From Cupriavidus pauculus (lineage in GTDB: Bacteria; Pseudomonadota; Gammaproteobacteria; Burkholderiales; Burkholderiaceae), in assembly GCF_022179805.1 (NCBI RefSeq), contig NZ_BPUO01000006.1, forward strand, positions 62,001-126,000: DNA of 64,000 nt. Reading direction: 5' to 3'. A program made the position numbers and the translations under genes. Position 1 is the first letter of the stretch; each line of letters begins with the position of its first letter. Below the pieces are notes generated by a model that saw only the letters and a list, made by a program, of their open reading frames with translations, made no database searches and was not told the origin of the DNA. Of this stretch, positions 17,777-27,632 are shown in pieces.

Positions 17777-19072
17777 ATGACCGCCGCCTCAGCTCTGCTG
17801 CCTGCCAACGCCAGTCATCCGCCGCACGAACCAGCGCTGCTGAGCCAGTACCGCCATGTGCGCGCCGCCAGCGAGGCCCTGGTGGCGGACCTGTCCGATG
17901 CCGACGCGACAGTGCAGTCGATGGACGACGCCAGCCCCGCCAAATGGCACCTGGCGCATACCACGTGGTTTTTCGAGGAGTTCGTGCTCGGCGCACGCAT
18001 CCCGGACTACGAGCCCGTGGATCCGCAGTACCGGTACCTGTTCAACTCCTATTACGAAGCAGTTGGTGCGCGCCATCCGCGCCCACGGCGCGGCCTGCTC
18101 ACGCGGCCGTCGCTCGACGAGGTGCTGGCCTACCGCGAGGCGGTGGACGACACCATGATGTCGCTGCTGATGTCCGCGCAGACCGACGACGAAGCCGCGC
18201 TGATCACGCTGGGACTCAACCACGAACAACAGCACCAGGAACTGCTGCTGACGGACATCCTGCACCTGTTTGCGCAGAATCCGCTGCGGCCCGCCTTTGC
18301 GCCGGCCCTGAGCGTGCCCGTCATCGCCGATCCCCGGCCCGCGCCGGACTGGATCGCCATGCCCGGCGGCATCGTCACCATCGGCCATGGCGGCGACAGC
18401 TTTGCCTTCGATTGCGAAGCCCCGCGCCATCAGGTGCTGCTGCAACCGTACACACTGTGTTCACACCCGGTCAGCAACCGGCAGTGGTTCGAGTTCATCG
18501 AGGACGGCGGCTACCAGACGGCCGGCCTGTGGCTGTCCGATGGCTGGCGCTGGGTCTGCGACAACCGCATCGAGGCACCGCTGTACTGGGAAGACCGCGA
18601 CGGCACGTGGTGGCACATGACGCTGCGCGGCATGCAGCCTGTCGATCCGGAAAGCCCGGTCACCCACGTGAGTTTTTTTGAAGCCGACGCGTTCGCGCGC
18701 TGGGCCGAGCGGCGCCTGCCCACCGAAGCGGAATGGGAGCACGCGGCGCGCAACCTGCCCGCCACCGGCAATTTCATCGAAGGGCGGTCACTGCGACCGC
18801 TGCCGGATCGCCAGAACACCTCGGGCGTACTGCGCCAGATGTTCGGCGATGTCTGGGAATGGACGGCCAGCGCCTTCCTGCCCTACCCCGGCTTCCGGCC
18901 CAGCACTGGCGCCGTGGGCGAATACAACGGCAAGTTCATGAGCAGCCAGATGGTGCTGCGCGGCGGGTCCTGCGTGACACCGGAATCGCATATCCGTGCC
19001 ACCTATCGCAACTTCTTCTATCCCCACCAGCGCTGGCAGTTCACGGGCGTGCGCCTGGCGGACGATGTCTGA
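17777..19072 (+). CDS. egtB: Ergothioneine biosynthesis sulfoxide synthase EgtB
   Basis: 431 residues. An N-terminal DinB-like domain carries the iron-binding histidines (KWHLAHTTWFFEE near residue 58 and NHEQQHQELLLTD near 150). A C-terminal formylglycine-generating-enzyme-like domain (about 190-430) contains LPTEAEWEHAAR and ends LRGGSCVTPESHIRATYRNF...GVRLADD. EgtB joins a sulfur donor to N-trimethylhistidine using O2. I chose ATG 17777, which has GGGAG upstream; the frame is open to 17681. Its usual partner, the histidine methyltransferase gene egtD, is not adjacent: the next gene, 12 bases away and convergent, is a Fic protein. Confidence 0.9.
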   Translation: MTAASALLPANASHPPHEPALLSQYRHVRAASEALVADLSDADATVQSMDDASPAKWHLAHTTWFFEEFVLGARIPDYEPVDPQYRYLFNSYYEAVGARHPRPRRGLLTRPSLDEVLAYREAVDDTMMSLLMSAQTDDEAALITLGLNHEQQHQELLLTDILHLFAQNPLRPAFAPALSVPVIADPRPAPDWIAMPGGIVTIGHGGDSFAFDCEAPRHQVLLQPYTLCSHPVSNRQWFEFIEDGGYQTAGLWLSDGWRWVCDNRIEAPLYWEDRDGTWWHMTLRGMQPVDPESPVTHVSFFEADAFARWAERRLPTEAEWEHAARNLPATGNFIEGRSLRPLPDRQNTSGVLRQMFGDVWEWTASAFLPYPGFRPSTGAVGEYNGKFMSSQMVLRGGSCVTPESHIRATYRNFFYPHQRWQFTGVRLADDV

Positions 19073-19084
19073 ACCCCACCCCTG

Positions 19085-20233
19085 TCACTTGCGCCCGTCG
19101 GCGCCCGACGGCACGGCGGCCAATTCGTAGCTGGTGCTGCGGCCACCTCCGGCCGCGCGGCCCAGCACACCCTGCTCGACCAGATCGGTAAGATCGCGCA
19201 GTGCCGTATCGCCGGAGCATTTGGCGATGGCCGCGTACTTGCTGCTTGTGAGCTTGCCGTCGAAGCCGTCCAGCAACCGGTTCAGCACCTTGACCTGCCG
19301 TGCGTTGAGCGGCTGCATGGCCCAGTGCTGCCAGAAGCGGGCCTTGGCCAGCACGTCGTCGAGCGTGACCTGCGCCTGATCCACGGCGCGGTGCAACGTT
19401 TCAAGAAACCACGACAGCCACGGCGTGACGTCCATTGAATCCTTCTGCGTGCGTTCGAGGATGTCGTAGTAGGCCACGCGCTCGCGCTGGATCTGCGCCG
19501 ACAGGCTGTAGAAGCGTTGCGGACTGCCATCGGCCCGCGCCAGCATCAGGTCGCCGATGGCGCGTGCGATACGGCCGTTGCCGTCGTCGAACGGGTGCAG
19601 TGTGACGAACCACAGGTGCGCCAGGCCCGCACGGATCAGCGGGGGCTCGGTGGCAGCGCCGTTGACCCACTCCACGAAGCGCGCGGTTTCCATGGCCAGG
19701 CGTTCGGCGGGCGGCGCCTCGAAATGGACGCGCTGCCGCGTGATCGGCCCGGACACCACTTGCATCGGGCCTGCCGAGTCATCGCGCCATCGCGCCACGT
19801 CGATCCTGGACAAGCCGGAGTAGCCCGTGGGGAACAGCGCTGCGTGCCAGGCAAACAGACGCTCGCGGGAAACCGGCTCCTCGCTGCTGAGGGTGGCGTC
19901 CAGCACCAGCTCGACCACGCCCTCGACATTGCGATCGGCCGGCGCCATCGCGCCGATGTCGACACCGAGCCGTCGTGCGATCGACGAGCGAACCGAGTTC
20001 ACGCTCAGACGCTCGCCCTCGATTTCGCTGGTCTTGACCACGTCGTCCGTCAACGCGGCCAGGCAAGCCTGGTCGCGCAATCCCATGCCGAGGTCCGCCA
20101 GACGTCCCAGCAGCATGCCCTGGGCACGACTGACCTCGGCCATCGGCGCCGCCAGCGCGCCAAGGTCGTAGCGCCAGACGGGCCAGTCCGGGGCCTGCCA
20201 GATATAGGTGGGAGAGTATTCACCGCGATTCAT
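19085..20233 (-). CDS. Fic-family AMP-transferase with DUF4172 and C-terminal winged helix
   Basis: 382 residues. A DUF4172 start (YIWQAPDWPVWRYD) is followed by a self-inhibitory helix with the class II motif TSEIEG (about residue 67), the Fic core with the full catalytic motif HPFDDGNGR (about 211), and a C-terminal winged helix (about 320-375, ALRDLTDLVEQGVLGRAAGGGR). Fic enzymes usually transfer AMP to Ser, Thr or Tyr of target proteins; the inhibitory Glu should keep activity low. ATG 20231-20233 is preferred; an in-frame GTG sits at 20255-20257. Four repeated boxes cover the start and upstream region, suggesting self-repression through the winged helix. The target is unknown. Confidence 0.88.
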   Translation of the reverse strand: MNRGEYSPTYIWQAPDWPVWRYDLGALAAPMAEVSRAQGMLLGRLADLGMGLRDQACLAALTDDVVKTSEIEGERLSVNSVRSSIARRLGVDIGAMAPADRNVEGVVELVLDATLSSEEPVSRERLFAWHAALFPTGYSGLSRIDVARWRDDSAGPMQVVSGPITRQRVHFEAPPAERLAMETARFVEWVNGAATEPPLIRAGLAHLWFVTLHPFDDGNGRIARAIGDLMLARADGSPQRFYSLSAQIQRERVAYYDILERTQKDSMDVTPWLSWFLETLHRAVDQAQVTLDDVLAKARFWQHWAMQPLNARQVKVLNRLLDGFDGKLTSSKYAAIAKCSGDTALRDLTDLVEQGVLGRAAGGGRSTSYELAAVPSGADGRK

Positions 20234-20317
20234 GCGGTGATTATGCTCGCTATTCACCGCAAGGCCAAATTATTCGCCGCATGTTTTGCGGTGAATAATG
20301 GCGTTATTCACCGCAAG
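20217..20317. promoter_or_regulatory. operator array of repeated TTATTCACCGC boxes before fic
   Basis: The box TATTCACCGC occurs at 20217-20226 (paired with GCGGTGATTA at 20234-20243), at 20251-20260 and at 20305-20314. A near-perfect palindrome at 20269-20299 has 13-base arms ATTATTCGCCGCA / TGCGGTGAATAAT around 5 bases, with one mismatch. The first pair overlaps the fic start codon. Such clustering strongly suggests cooperative binding by a regulator, possibly Fic itself. Confidence 0.7.
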
Positions 20318-20349
20318 TGCCGTATTGAATACATAAAACCAACACCTGC

Positions 20350-20400
20350 TACCCAACCCTCCCATCTTGAAAGCCTTGTCCTTACCTTCGTGGTTGGGTA
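20350..20400. repeat. 9-base inverted repeat, 33-base spacer
   Basis: TACCCAACC at 20350-20358 and GGTTGGGTA at 20392-20400 are perfect inverted copies in the gene-free stretch between fic and prpR. No poly-T follows for a clear terminator on either strand. It may be a remnant of a small element or a long-loop transcript structure. Confidence 0.5.
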
Positions 20401-20468
20401 AAAATCTCGGCAGTTAATTGCTTTATTAGGAACGGAAAACATGGGGAAGCGGCCCCAACCCACCCAGA

Positions 20469-22469
20469 TCAGTTCTCCCGCAAGCGTCTCCACAGGGTCG
20501 TCGCACTGATTCCCAGCTTCGCGCAGGCCGCAGTGCGATTTCCTCCGCAGTCGGCCAGCACCTGGCGGATATGTTCGGCCTGCCGGGCCTTTGCCACACC
20601 CGCCAGCGACTGCTCTTCCGCCGCACCTTCCTCACCATGTTTCGCCGCCGTGGGCAGAAAGACCGCCCCCTCCTGCCCCGAAAACAGCTCGGGCACCGCT
20701 GCCTGCAGTTCGCGCTGCAAGACTGCAGGCGGCAGATCGGCCCCGGCCATCAGTACGGCGATGCGCTCGGTCACGTTCTCCAGCTCGCGGATATTGCCCG
20801 GCCATGCGTAGCGCGCCAGACGCGCGCCAACGAGATCGGGCAGCGCATGGGGGGCGTCGATGCCAAGACGCTCATGGGCACGCCGATACAACAGCGTCGC
20901 CAGCGCGGGCAGGTCGGCGGCGCGCTCGCGCAGCGGCGGCATTTCGATCCGCAGGATATTGAGGCGGTAGTAGAGATCCTGGCGGAACGTGCCCTCGCGC
21001 ACCAGCGTGGCCAGGTCGCGGTGCGTGGCGGCAATCACGCGCACGTTGACCGGCACGGCCTCGATGCCGCCAATCGGCAGCACCTGCTTTTCCTGCAGCA
21101 CGCGCAGCAGCCGGGTCTGCAAGGCCGGCGGCATGTCGCCCACCTCGTCCAGGAACAACGTGCCGTTGTGCGCCGATTCGAACAGGCCGGCCTTGCCGCC
21201 ACGCCGGGCCCCAGTGAAGGCGCCCTCCTCGTAGCCGAACAGCTCCGATTCGAGCAGCGTTTCCGGGAACGCCGCGCAGTTGACCGCCACGAACGGAAAG
21301 GCGCGGCGCGGGCTGGCGTCGTGCATGCCTTGGGCCAGCACCTCCTTGCCGGTGCCGCTCTCGCCGCTGACCAGTACCGTGGAGTCGACCGCCGCATAGC
21401 GACGGGCCAGAGCACGCAGATCACTCATCGCCGGAGAATCGCCGGCCAGGTCCTCCAGGCTGTAGCGCACGCCCGCCGCACGGGCCCGCGTGCGCGAGCG
21501 CAGGTTACGGTCGGCGCGATGAATCGCATTGGCATCCTGGATGGTCAGCACCGCGCCCGACGTGCCCGCTTCGCCAACAATCGGGATGCGGTTCACCACC
21601 ACCATCCGGTCACCCAGGCGATGGATCGCTTCCAGCTCGCTTGCGCCGCTTTGCATCACGCCATCGAGTGACAGCCCCGGCGCCAGCGTCGACAGCCTGC
21701 GTCCCACGGCCACGCCGGCGGGCGTGCCAAGAAAGCGCTCCATTGCCGGATTGAACGCCTGCACGCGCCCTTCCGCGTCCACAGCCGCCACGCCCTCGTT
21801 CAGGTGGGCCAGGATCGCATTGACGTAGTCGCGTCGCGTGGATTCGATGCGGCGCAGCCGTGCAGCCTCGATGGCATCCTCCAGCGCCAGCCGCACCGCG
21901 TTGCCCGAGTACAGGAACACGCCCATCAGGCCGTACTTGTCGGCCAGATCGGTCACCATACCGGGCCCCACCACCACGCGGATGCCTTCCTCCTTGAGCG
22001 CACGGACCAGCGCGGTGGCATCGTCCTCGGTCAGGTAGGTGTAGCGCGGGATGTCGAGCCCGAAGGCGCCCACGAATTCGTCGACTTCGGCATAGGTGGA
22101 CGCATGGGTCACCAGCGCCACCCGAGGTGAAATGCGCCGCGCCGTGGCCAGCGCGTTCATCACGTCGAAGCCGGTGACCTTGACCAGCACCACCGGCACG
22201 TCCACGTGCTGGCGCAGGTAGGCGCCATTGGAGCCGCCAGCCACCACCACATCGACGCGATTCTCGCGGGCCTCGCGGTTGATGGCACTGGCCGCGGCCT
22301 CGAACGCCCGTCCGACGATGCGGAACTCGGCGCGCGCGGCATAAGCTGGAATCAGGTCGGCGAACGCGCGGGACAGGCGGCTGATGCCCATGGCCCAGAT
22401 GCGCGGACGCGCGCCGACGGCAAGCGGTGCAGCGGGATTGAGCGGGATCGGGGAAGGTAGCGACGACAT
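20469..22469 (-). CDS. prpR: Sigma-54-dependent propionate catabolism regulator PrpR
   Basis: 666 residues. A PrpR_N sensor domain (about 10-190, thought to bind 2-methylcitrate) is followed by a PAS-like region (about 200-310), then the AAA+ domain with Walker A GESGTGKE near 369, ESELFGYEEGAFTGA (the GAFTGA loop contacts sigma-54) and Walker B NGTLFLDEVGDM. A Fis-type HTH sits at the end (GGNRTAACAKLGISATTLWR). It is divergent from prpB and should activate the -24/-12 promoter at 22693. The palindrome at 22520-22543 is the best candidate for its binding site. Confidence 0.93.
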   Translation of the reverse strand: MSSLPSPIPLNPAAPLAVGARPRIWAMGISRLSRAFADLIPAYAARAEFRIVGRAFEAAASAINREARENRVDVVVAGGSNGAYLRQHVDVPVVLVKVTGFDVMNALATARRISPRVALVTHASTYAEVDEFVGAFGLDIPRYTYLTEDDATALVRALKEEGIRVVVGPGMVTDLADKYGLMGVFLYSGNAVRLALEDAIEAARLRRIESTRRDYVNAILAHLNEGVAAVDAEGRVQAFNPAMERFLGTPAGVAVGRRLSTLAPGLSLDGVMQSGASELEAIHRLGDRMVVVNRIPIVGEAGTSGAVLTIQDANAIHRADRNLRSRTRARAAGVRYSLEDLAGDSPAMSDLRALARRYAAVDSTVLVSGESGTGKEVLAQGMHDASPRRAFPFVAVNCAAFPETLLESELFGYEEGAFTGARRGGKAGLFESAHNGTLFLDEVGDMPPALQTRLLRVLQEKQVLPIGGIEAVPVNVRVIAATHRDLATLVREGTFRQDLYYRLNILRIEMPPLRERAADLPALATLLYRRAHERLGIDAPHALPDLVGARLARYAWPGNIRELENVTERIAVLMAGADLPPAVLQRELQAAVPELFSGQEGAVFLPTAAKHGEEGAAEEQSLAGVAKARQAEHIRQVLADCGGNRTAACAKLGISATTLWRRLREN

Positions 22470-22519
22470 GACGGCCAGCAGGTGGATTTCGCGATGCCTG
22501 CATTCTGCGCTCTTACGGG

Positions 22520-22543
22520 TTGCATTTCAATTTTGAAATGCAA
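22520..22543. promoter_or_regulatory. long perfect palindrome, candidate PrpR upstream activator site
   Basis: TTGCATTTCAA and TTGAAATGCAA form perfect 11-base arms around TT. It lies about 150 bases upstream of the -24/-12 promoter, the usual distance for an enhancer-binding protein, and just before the prpR start, so it could also control prpR. Confidence 0.6.
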
Positions 22544-22692
22544 GTCTTTCACCATTGCAAGGCAATTGCGCAGCAAGCCTCTCCCGGAGCGCTGGGCCCC
22601 GCCGCGAAAGGATCACTCAAACCACTGAAACTTAAGGGTTTTCGCTCAAGCACATGCACGCGGCCTCACCCCGAAAGGCCGTCGCACCATCC

Positions 22693-22707
22693 TGGCACAC
22701 CCCTTGC
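22693..22707 (+). promoter_or_regulatory. sigma-54 (-24/-12) promoter of the prp operon
   Basis: TGGCAC at 22693-22698, then five bases, then TTGC at 22704-22707. The invariant GG and GC are separated by exactly 10 bases, as required. The predicted start of transcription is about 22719, giving a leader of roughly 45 bases before prpB. Confidence 0.9.
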
Positions 22708-22763
22708 GCCTATAGCCGGCCCTGTATTGCACGCAGGCTTGAACCAACAAGAGACCCACGCCA

Positions 22764-23672
22764 ATGACTTTCTCCGCCAACGAACTCGCCCGCTCCGCGG
22801 GAGCCCGCTTCCGCCAGGCCCTGATCGACGAAACCCCGCTGCAGATTCCGGGCACGATCAACGCCAATCACGCGCTGCTGGCCAAGCGTGCCGGGTATCG
22901 CGCGATCTACCTGTCGGGCGGCGGCGTGGCCGCCGGCTCGCTGGGCCTGCCGGACCTGGGCATCTCGAACCTGGACGATGTACTGACCGACATCCGCCGC
23001 ATCACCGATGTCTGCGACACGCCACTGCTGGTCGATGTCGACACCGGCTTCGGCTCGTCGGCGTTCAATGTGGCGCGCACCACGCGCTCGCTGATCAAGT
23101 TTGGCGCGGCCGCCATGCATATCGAAGACCAGGTGGGCGCCAAGCGCTGCGGCCATCGCCCGAACAAGGAAATCGTGGGCAAGGACGAGATGGTCGACCG
23201 CATCAAGGCCGCCGTCGATGCCCGTACCGATGAGAACTTCGTGATCATGGCCCGCACCGACGCGCTGGCCGTGGAAGGCCTGGACGCCGCCATCGAGCGT
23301 GCCGTGGCCTGCGCGGAAGCCGGCGCTGACGCCATCTTCCCGGAAGCCATGACCGATCTGGACATGTACGCGAAGTTCGTCGACGCGGTGAAGGTGCCCG
23401 TGCTGGCCAACCTGACCGAATTCGGCGCCACGCCGTATTTCACGCTGGACGACCTGCGCGGCGTGGGCGTGGCCATGGCGCTGTACCCGCTGTCGGCGTT
23501 CCGCGCCGCCAACAAGGCCGCCGAGAACGTATTTGCGGCCATCCGCCGTGACGGCACGCAGAAGAACGTCGTGGATACCATGCAGACGCGTGCCGAACTC
23601 TACGAGCGGATCGACTACCATGCCTACGAGCAGAAGCTCGACGCCCTGTTCGCCCAGGGCAAGGCTCGGTAA
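22764..23672 (+). CDS. prpB: 2-methylisocitrate lyase PrpB
   Basis: 302 residues. This is an isocitrate-lyase-superfamily barrel with the catalytic loop KRCGHR at about residues 127-132 (Cys is the general acid/base) and the Mg-binding DVDTGFG near 92. It cleaves 2-methylisocitrate to pyruvate and succinate, the last step of the 2-methylcitrate cycle. First gene of the operon, directly behind the sigma-54 promoter; prpC begins about 100 bases later. Confidence 0.95.
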   Translation: MTFSANELARSAGARFRQALIDETPLQIPGTINANHALLAKRAGYRAIYLSGGGVAAGSLGLPDLGISNLDDVLTDIRRITDVCDTPLLVDVDTGFGSSAFNVARTTRSLIKFGAAAMHIEDQVGAKRCGHRPNKEIVGKDEMVDRIKAAVDARTDENFVIMARTDALAVEGLDAAIERAVACAEAGADAIFPEAMTDLDMYAKFVDAVKVPVLANLTEFGATPYFTLDDLRGVGVAMALYPLSAFRAANKAAENVFAAIRRDGTQKNVVDTMQTRAELYERIDYHAYEQKLDALFAQGKAR

Positions 23673-23775
23673 CCCACGATCGCGCAGATTTCGCACAAAC
23701 TCCGCGCTGCAATCAGGACAGATACCCACCATGGCTGCACGCAAACCAAACACACCAAAAACCAAGGAGACCCAG

Positions 23776-24933
23776 ATGTCCGAAGCCCAACCGCTGGCCA
23801 CCCCCAAGCCCAAGAAGTCCGTTGCCCTGTCGGGCGTTGCCGCCGGCAACACCGCGCTGTGCACCGTTGGCCGCAGCGGCAACGATCTCCACTATCGCGG
23901 CTACGACATCCTTGACATCGCCGACACCTGCGAATTCGAGGAAATCGCCCACCTGCTGGTGCACGGCAAGCTGCCGAACAAGTCCGAGCTGGCCGCGTAC
24001 AAGACCAAGCTCAAGGCGCTGCGCGGCCTGCCCGCCAACGTCAAGGCCGCGCTGGAATGGGTGCCCGCCAGCGCCCACCCGATGGACGTGATGCGCACGG
24101 GCGTGTCGGTGCTGGGCACCGTACTGCCTGAAAAGGACGATCACAACACGCCGGGCGCGCGCGACATCGCCGACCGCCTGATGGCCAGCCTGGGTTCGAT
24201 GCTGCTGTACTGGTATCACTACAGCCACAACGGCCGTCGCATCGAGGTGGAAACCGACGACGAGTCGATTGCCGCCCACTTCCTGCACCTGCTGCACGGC
24301 GAAGCGCCGTCCAAGCTGTGGGAACGCGCGATGCAGACGTCGCTGATCCTGTACGCGGAGCACGAGTTCAATGCGTCGACGTTTGCCTGCCGCGTGGTGG
24401 CCGGCACCGGTTCCGACATGTACTCGGCCATCTGCGGCGGCATTGGCGCGCTGCGCGGCCCCAAGCATGGCGGCGCCAACGAAGTGGCGTTCGAGATCCA
24501 GAAGCGCTACGACACGCCGGACGAGGCCGAGGCCGACATCCGCCGCCGCGTGGAGAACAAGGAAGTGGTGATCGGCTTTGGCCACCCGGTGTACACGATT
24601 TCCGACCCGCGCAACGTGGTGATCAAGGAAGTGGCGCGCAAGCTGTCGAAGGACGCCGGTTCGCTGAAGATGTTCAACATCGCCGAGCGCCTGGAAACGG
24701 TGATGGCCGACGCCAAGAAGATGTTCCCGAACCTGGACTGGTTCAGCGCCGTGAGCTACCACATGATGGGCGTGCCCACGGCAATGTTCACGCCGCTGTT
24801 TGTGATTGCCCGCACGTCGGGCTGGGCCGCGCACGTGATCGAGCAACGGATCGACAACAAGATCATCCGTCCGACGGCCAACTACACCGGCCCGGAGAAC
24901 CTGAAGTTCCTGCCGATCGAAAAGCGCGCCTGA
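23776..24933 (+). CDS. prpC: 2-methylcitrate synthase PrpC
   Basis: 385 residues of the citrate synthase fold. Active-site blocks are PKHGGANE (about 229-236) and the GFGHPVYT segment with the second catalytic His (about 270); [14 protein letters not shown] closes the site. It condenses propionyl-CoA with oxaloacetate. I chose ATG 23776, which has AAGGAGA 7 bases upstream; an in-frame ATG at 23731 would add 15 Lys-rich residues. acnD follows after 79 bases. Confidence 0.94.
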   Translation: MSEAQPLATPKPKKSVALSGVAAGNTALCTVGRSGNDLHYRGYDILDIADTCEFEEIAHLLVHGKLPNKSELAAYKTKLKALRGLPANVKAALEWVPASAHPMDVMRTGVSVLGTVLPEKDDHNTPGARDIADRLMASLGSMLLYWYHYSHNGRRIEVETDDESIAAHFLHLLHGEAPSKLWERAMQTSLILYAEHEFNASTFACRVVAGTGSDMYSAICGGIGALRGPKHGGANEVAFEIQKRYDTPDEAEADIRRRVENKEVVIGFGHPVYTISDPRNVVIKEVARKLSKDAGSLKMFNIAERLETVMADAKKMFPNLDWFSAVSYHMMGVPTAMFTPLFVIARTSGWAAHVIEQRIDNKIIRPTANYTGPENLKFLPIEKRA

Positions 24934-25012
24934 TTTACTGCAACAACAACAGTGCCGCCACCCTGCCGGCCCCGCGCCGGTGGTGGCAGGCACGCAATGT
25001 CCTCACGTCGCC

Positions 25013-27610
25013 ATGAACACTGCCTACCGCAAGCCGCTGCCCGGCACCCAGCTCGAATACTTCGATGCCCGCGCAGCCGTCAATGACATTTCCCCGGGCG
25101 CCTGGGACAAACTGCCGTACACGTCGCGCGTGCTGGCCGAAAACCTCGTGCGCCGCTGCGACCCCGCCACGCTGACCGATTCGCTCAAGCAGCTCATCGA
25201 ACGCAAGCGCGACCTCGACTTTCCGTGGTTCCCGGCACGCGTGGTGTGCCACGACATCCTGGGCCAGACCGCGCTGGTGGACCTGGCCGGCCTGCGCGAC
25301 GCCATTGCCGATCAGGGCGGCGACCCCGCCAAGGTCAACCCGGTGGTGCCGGTGCAACTGATCGTCGACCACTCGCTGGCCGTGGAATGCGGCGGCTTTG
25401 ATCCCGATGCGTTCGCCAAGAACCGCGCCATCGAGGATCGCCGCAACGAAGACCGTTTCGATTTCATCAACTGGACCAAGAAGGCGTTCCGCAACGTCGA
25501 CGTGATCCCGCCGGGCAACGGCATCATGCACCAGATCAATCTGGAAAAGATGTCGCCCGTGATCCATGCCGACCATGGCGTGGCCTACCCCGACACCTGC
25601 GTCGGCACTGACAGCCACACACCGCACGTGGACGCGCTGGGCGTGATCGCCATCGGCGTGGGCGGCCTGGAAGCCGAGAACGTGATGCTGGGCCGCGCGT
25701 CGTGGATGCGCCTGCCCGACATCGTCGGCGTGGAACTGACCGGGCGCCGCCAGCCCGGCATCACCGCCACCGACATCGTGCTGGCACTGACCGAATTCCT
25801 GCGCAAGGAAAAGGTCGTCGGCGCCTACCTGGAATTCCGCGGCGAAGGCGCGTCCAGCCTGACGCTGGGCGACCGCGCCACGATCTCGAACATGGCGCCC
25901 GAGTACGGCGCCACGGCCGCGATGTTCTTCATCGACGGCCAGACCACCGAATACCTGCGCCTGACCGGCCGCGACGAGGCCCAGGTGCAACTCGTCGAAA
26001 CCTACGCCAGGACGGTCGGCCTGTGGGCCGACGCGCTCAAGGACGCCGAGTACGAACGCGTGCTGACGTTCGACCTGTCCACCGTGGTGCGCAACATGGC
26101 CGGCCCGTCGAACCCGCACAAGCGGCTGCCGACGTCCGAGCTGGCCGCTCGCGGCATCGCCGGCAAGTGGGAAGAAACGCCGGGCCAGATGCCTGACGGC
26201 GCCGTGATCATTGCCGCCATCACCAGCTGCACGAACACCAGCAACCCGCGCAACGTGATTGCCGCCGCGCTGCTGGCCCGCAACGCCAATGCCCGCGGCC
26301 TGACGCGCAAGCCGTGGGTCAAGTCGTCGCTGGCGCCGGGGTCGAAGGCCGTGGAGCTGTACCTGGAAGAAGCCAAGCTGCTGCCCGACCTGGAAAAGCT
26401 CGGCTTCGGCATCGTGGCCTTTGCCTGCACGACCTGCAACGGCATGTCGGGCGCGCTGGACCAGAAGATCCAGCAGGAAATCGTCGACCGCGACCTGTAC
26501 GCCACCGCCGTGCTGTCCGGCAACCGCAACTTCGACGGCCGCATCCACCCGTATGCCAAGCAGGCGTTCCTGGCGTCGCCGCCGCTGGTGGTGGCCTACG
26601 CCATCGCCGGCACCATCCGCTTCGACATCGAGCGCGACGCGCTGGGCACGGGCACCGACGGCCAGCCGGTCTACCTCAAGGACATCTGGCCGAACGACGA
26701 TGAAATCGACGCGATCGTGCGCCAGAGCGTGAAGCCGGAGCAGTTCCGCAAGGTCTACGAGCCGATGTTCGCGCTGCAAGCCGAAAACGACACGTCGATC
26801 GACCCGCTGTACGACTGGCGCCCGCAAAGCACGTACATCCGCCGCCCGCCGTACTGGGAAGGCGCGCTGGCCGGCGAGCGCACGCTGAGCGGCATGCGTG
26901 CGCTGGCGGTGCTGGGCGACAACATCACCACCGACCACCTGTCGCCGTCGAACGCCATCCTGGCCAACAGCGCGGCCGGCGAGTACCTGACGAAGATGGG
27001 CCTGCCCGAGGAAGACTTCAACTCGTACGCTACCCATCGCGGCGACCACCTGACCGCCCAGCGCGCCACGTTTGCCAACCCGACGCTGCTCAACGAGATG
27101 GCCGTGGTGGATGGCGCCGTCAAGAAGGGTTCGCTGGCGCGTATCGAACCCGAAGGCAAGGTCGTGCGCATGTGGGAAGCCATCGAAACCTACATGGATC
27201 GCAAGCAGCCGCTGATCGTGGTGGCCGGGGCCGACTATGGCCAGGGCTCATCGCGCGACTGGGCCGCCAAGGGCGTGCGGCTGGCCGGCGTGGAAGCCAT
27301 CGTCGCCGAGGGCTTCGAGCGCATCCACCGCACCAACCTGATCGGCATGGGCGTGCTGCCCGTGGAATTCTTCCCGGGCACGAACCGGCTGACGCTGGGC
27401 ATCGACGGCACCGAGACGTTCGACGTGGTGGGCGAGCGCCGCCCGCGCGCCGAGCTGACGCTGGTGATCCATCGCCGCAACGGCGAGAAGGTGGAAGTGC
27501 CGGTGCTGTGCCGCCTGGACAGCGACGAGGAAGTGTCGATCTACGAAGCCGGTGGTGTGCTGCAACGCTTTGCGCAGGACTTCCTGGAATCGTCGCGGGC
27601 GGCAGCCTGA
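25013..27610 (+). CDS. acnD: Fe/S-dependent 2-methylcitrate dehydratase AcnD
   Basis: 865 residues, the normal AcnD length and shorter than aconitase A. The [4Fe-4S] ligands are in [10 protein letters not shown] (about 405) and CTTCNGMSG (about 471-474). The C-terminal swivelling domain starts near 690 with [16 protein letters not shown]. It dehydrates 2-methylcitrate to 2-methyl-trans-aconitate, which PrpF then isomerises; the pair replaces PrpD. ATG 25013 was chosen because the protein then begins [12 protein letters not shown] like its family. A 704-residue antisense frame here is a high-GC shadow. Confidence 0.94.
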   Translation: MNTAYRKPLPGTQLEYFDARAAVNDISPGAWDKLPYTSRVLAENLVRRCDPATLTDSLKQLIERKRDLDFPWFPARVVCHDILGQTALVDLAGLRDAIADQGGDPAKVNPVVPVQLIVDHSLAVECGGFDPDAFAKNRAIEDRRNEDRFDFINWTKKAFRNVDVIPPGNGIMHQINLEKMSPVIHADHGVAYPDTCVGTDSHTPHVDALGVIAIGVGGLEAENVMLGRASWMRLPDIVGVELTGRRQPGITATDIVLALTEFLRKEKVVGAYLEFRGEGASSLTLGDRATISNMAPEYGATAAMFFIDGQTTEYLRLTGRDEAQVQLVETYARTVGLWADALKDAEYERVLTFDLSTVVRNMAGPSNPHKRLPTSELAARGIAGKWEETPGQMPDGAVIIAAITSCTNTSNPRNVIAAALLARNANARGLTRKPWVKSSLAPGSKAVELYLEEAKLLPDLEKLGFGIVAFACTTCNGMSGALDQKIQQEIVDRDLYATAVLSGNRNFDGRIHPYAKQAFLASPPLVVAYAIAGTIRFDIERDALGTGTDGQPVYLKDIWPNDDEIDAIVRQSVKPEQFRKVYEPMFALQAENDTSIDPLYDWRPQSTYIRRPPYWEGALAGERTLSGMRALAVLGDNITTDHLSPSNAILANSAAGEYLTKMGLPEEDFNSYATHRGDHLTAQRATFANPTLLNEMAVVDGAVKKGSLARIEPEGKVVRMWEAIETYMDRKQPLIVVAGADYGQGSSRDWAAKGVRLAGVEAIVAEGFERIHRTNLIGMGVLPVEFFPGTNRLTLGIDGTETFDVVGERRPRAELTLVIHRRNGEKVEVPVLCRLDSDEEVSIYEAGGVLQRFAQDFLESSRAAA

Positions 27611-27632
27611 CCTCTTGATTAGGAAAACAACG

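Noticed and set aside
24935..27049. 704-codon frame opposite acnD
   Set aside because: The plus strand encodes a full AcnD with Fe/S ligands; the antisense product has no recognisable domain.
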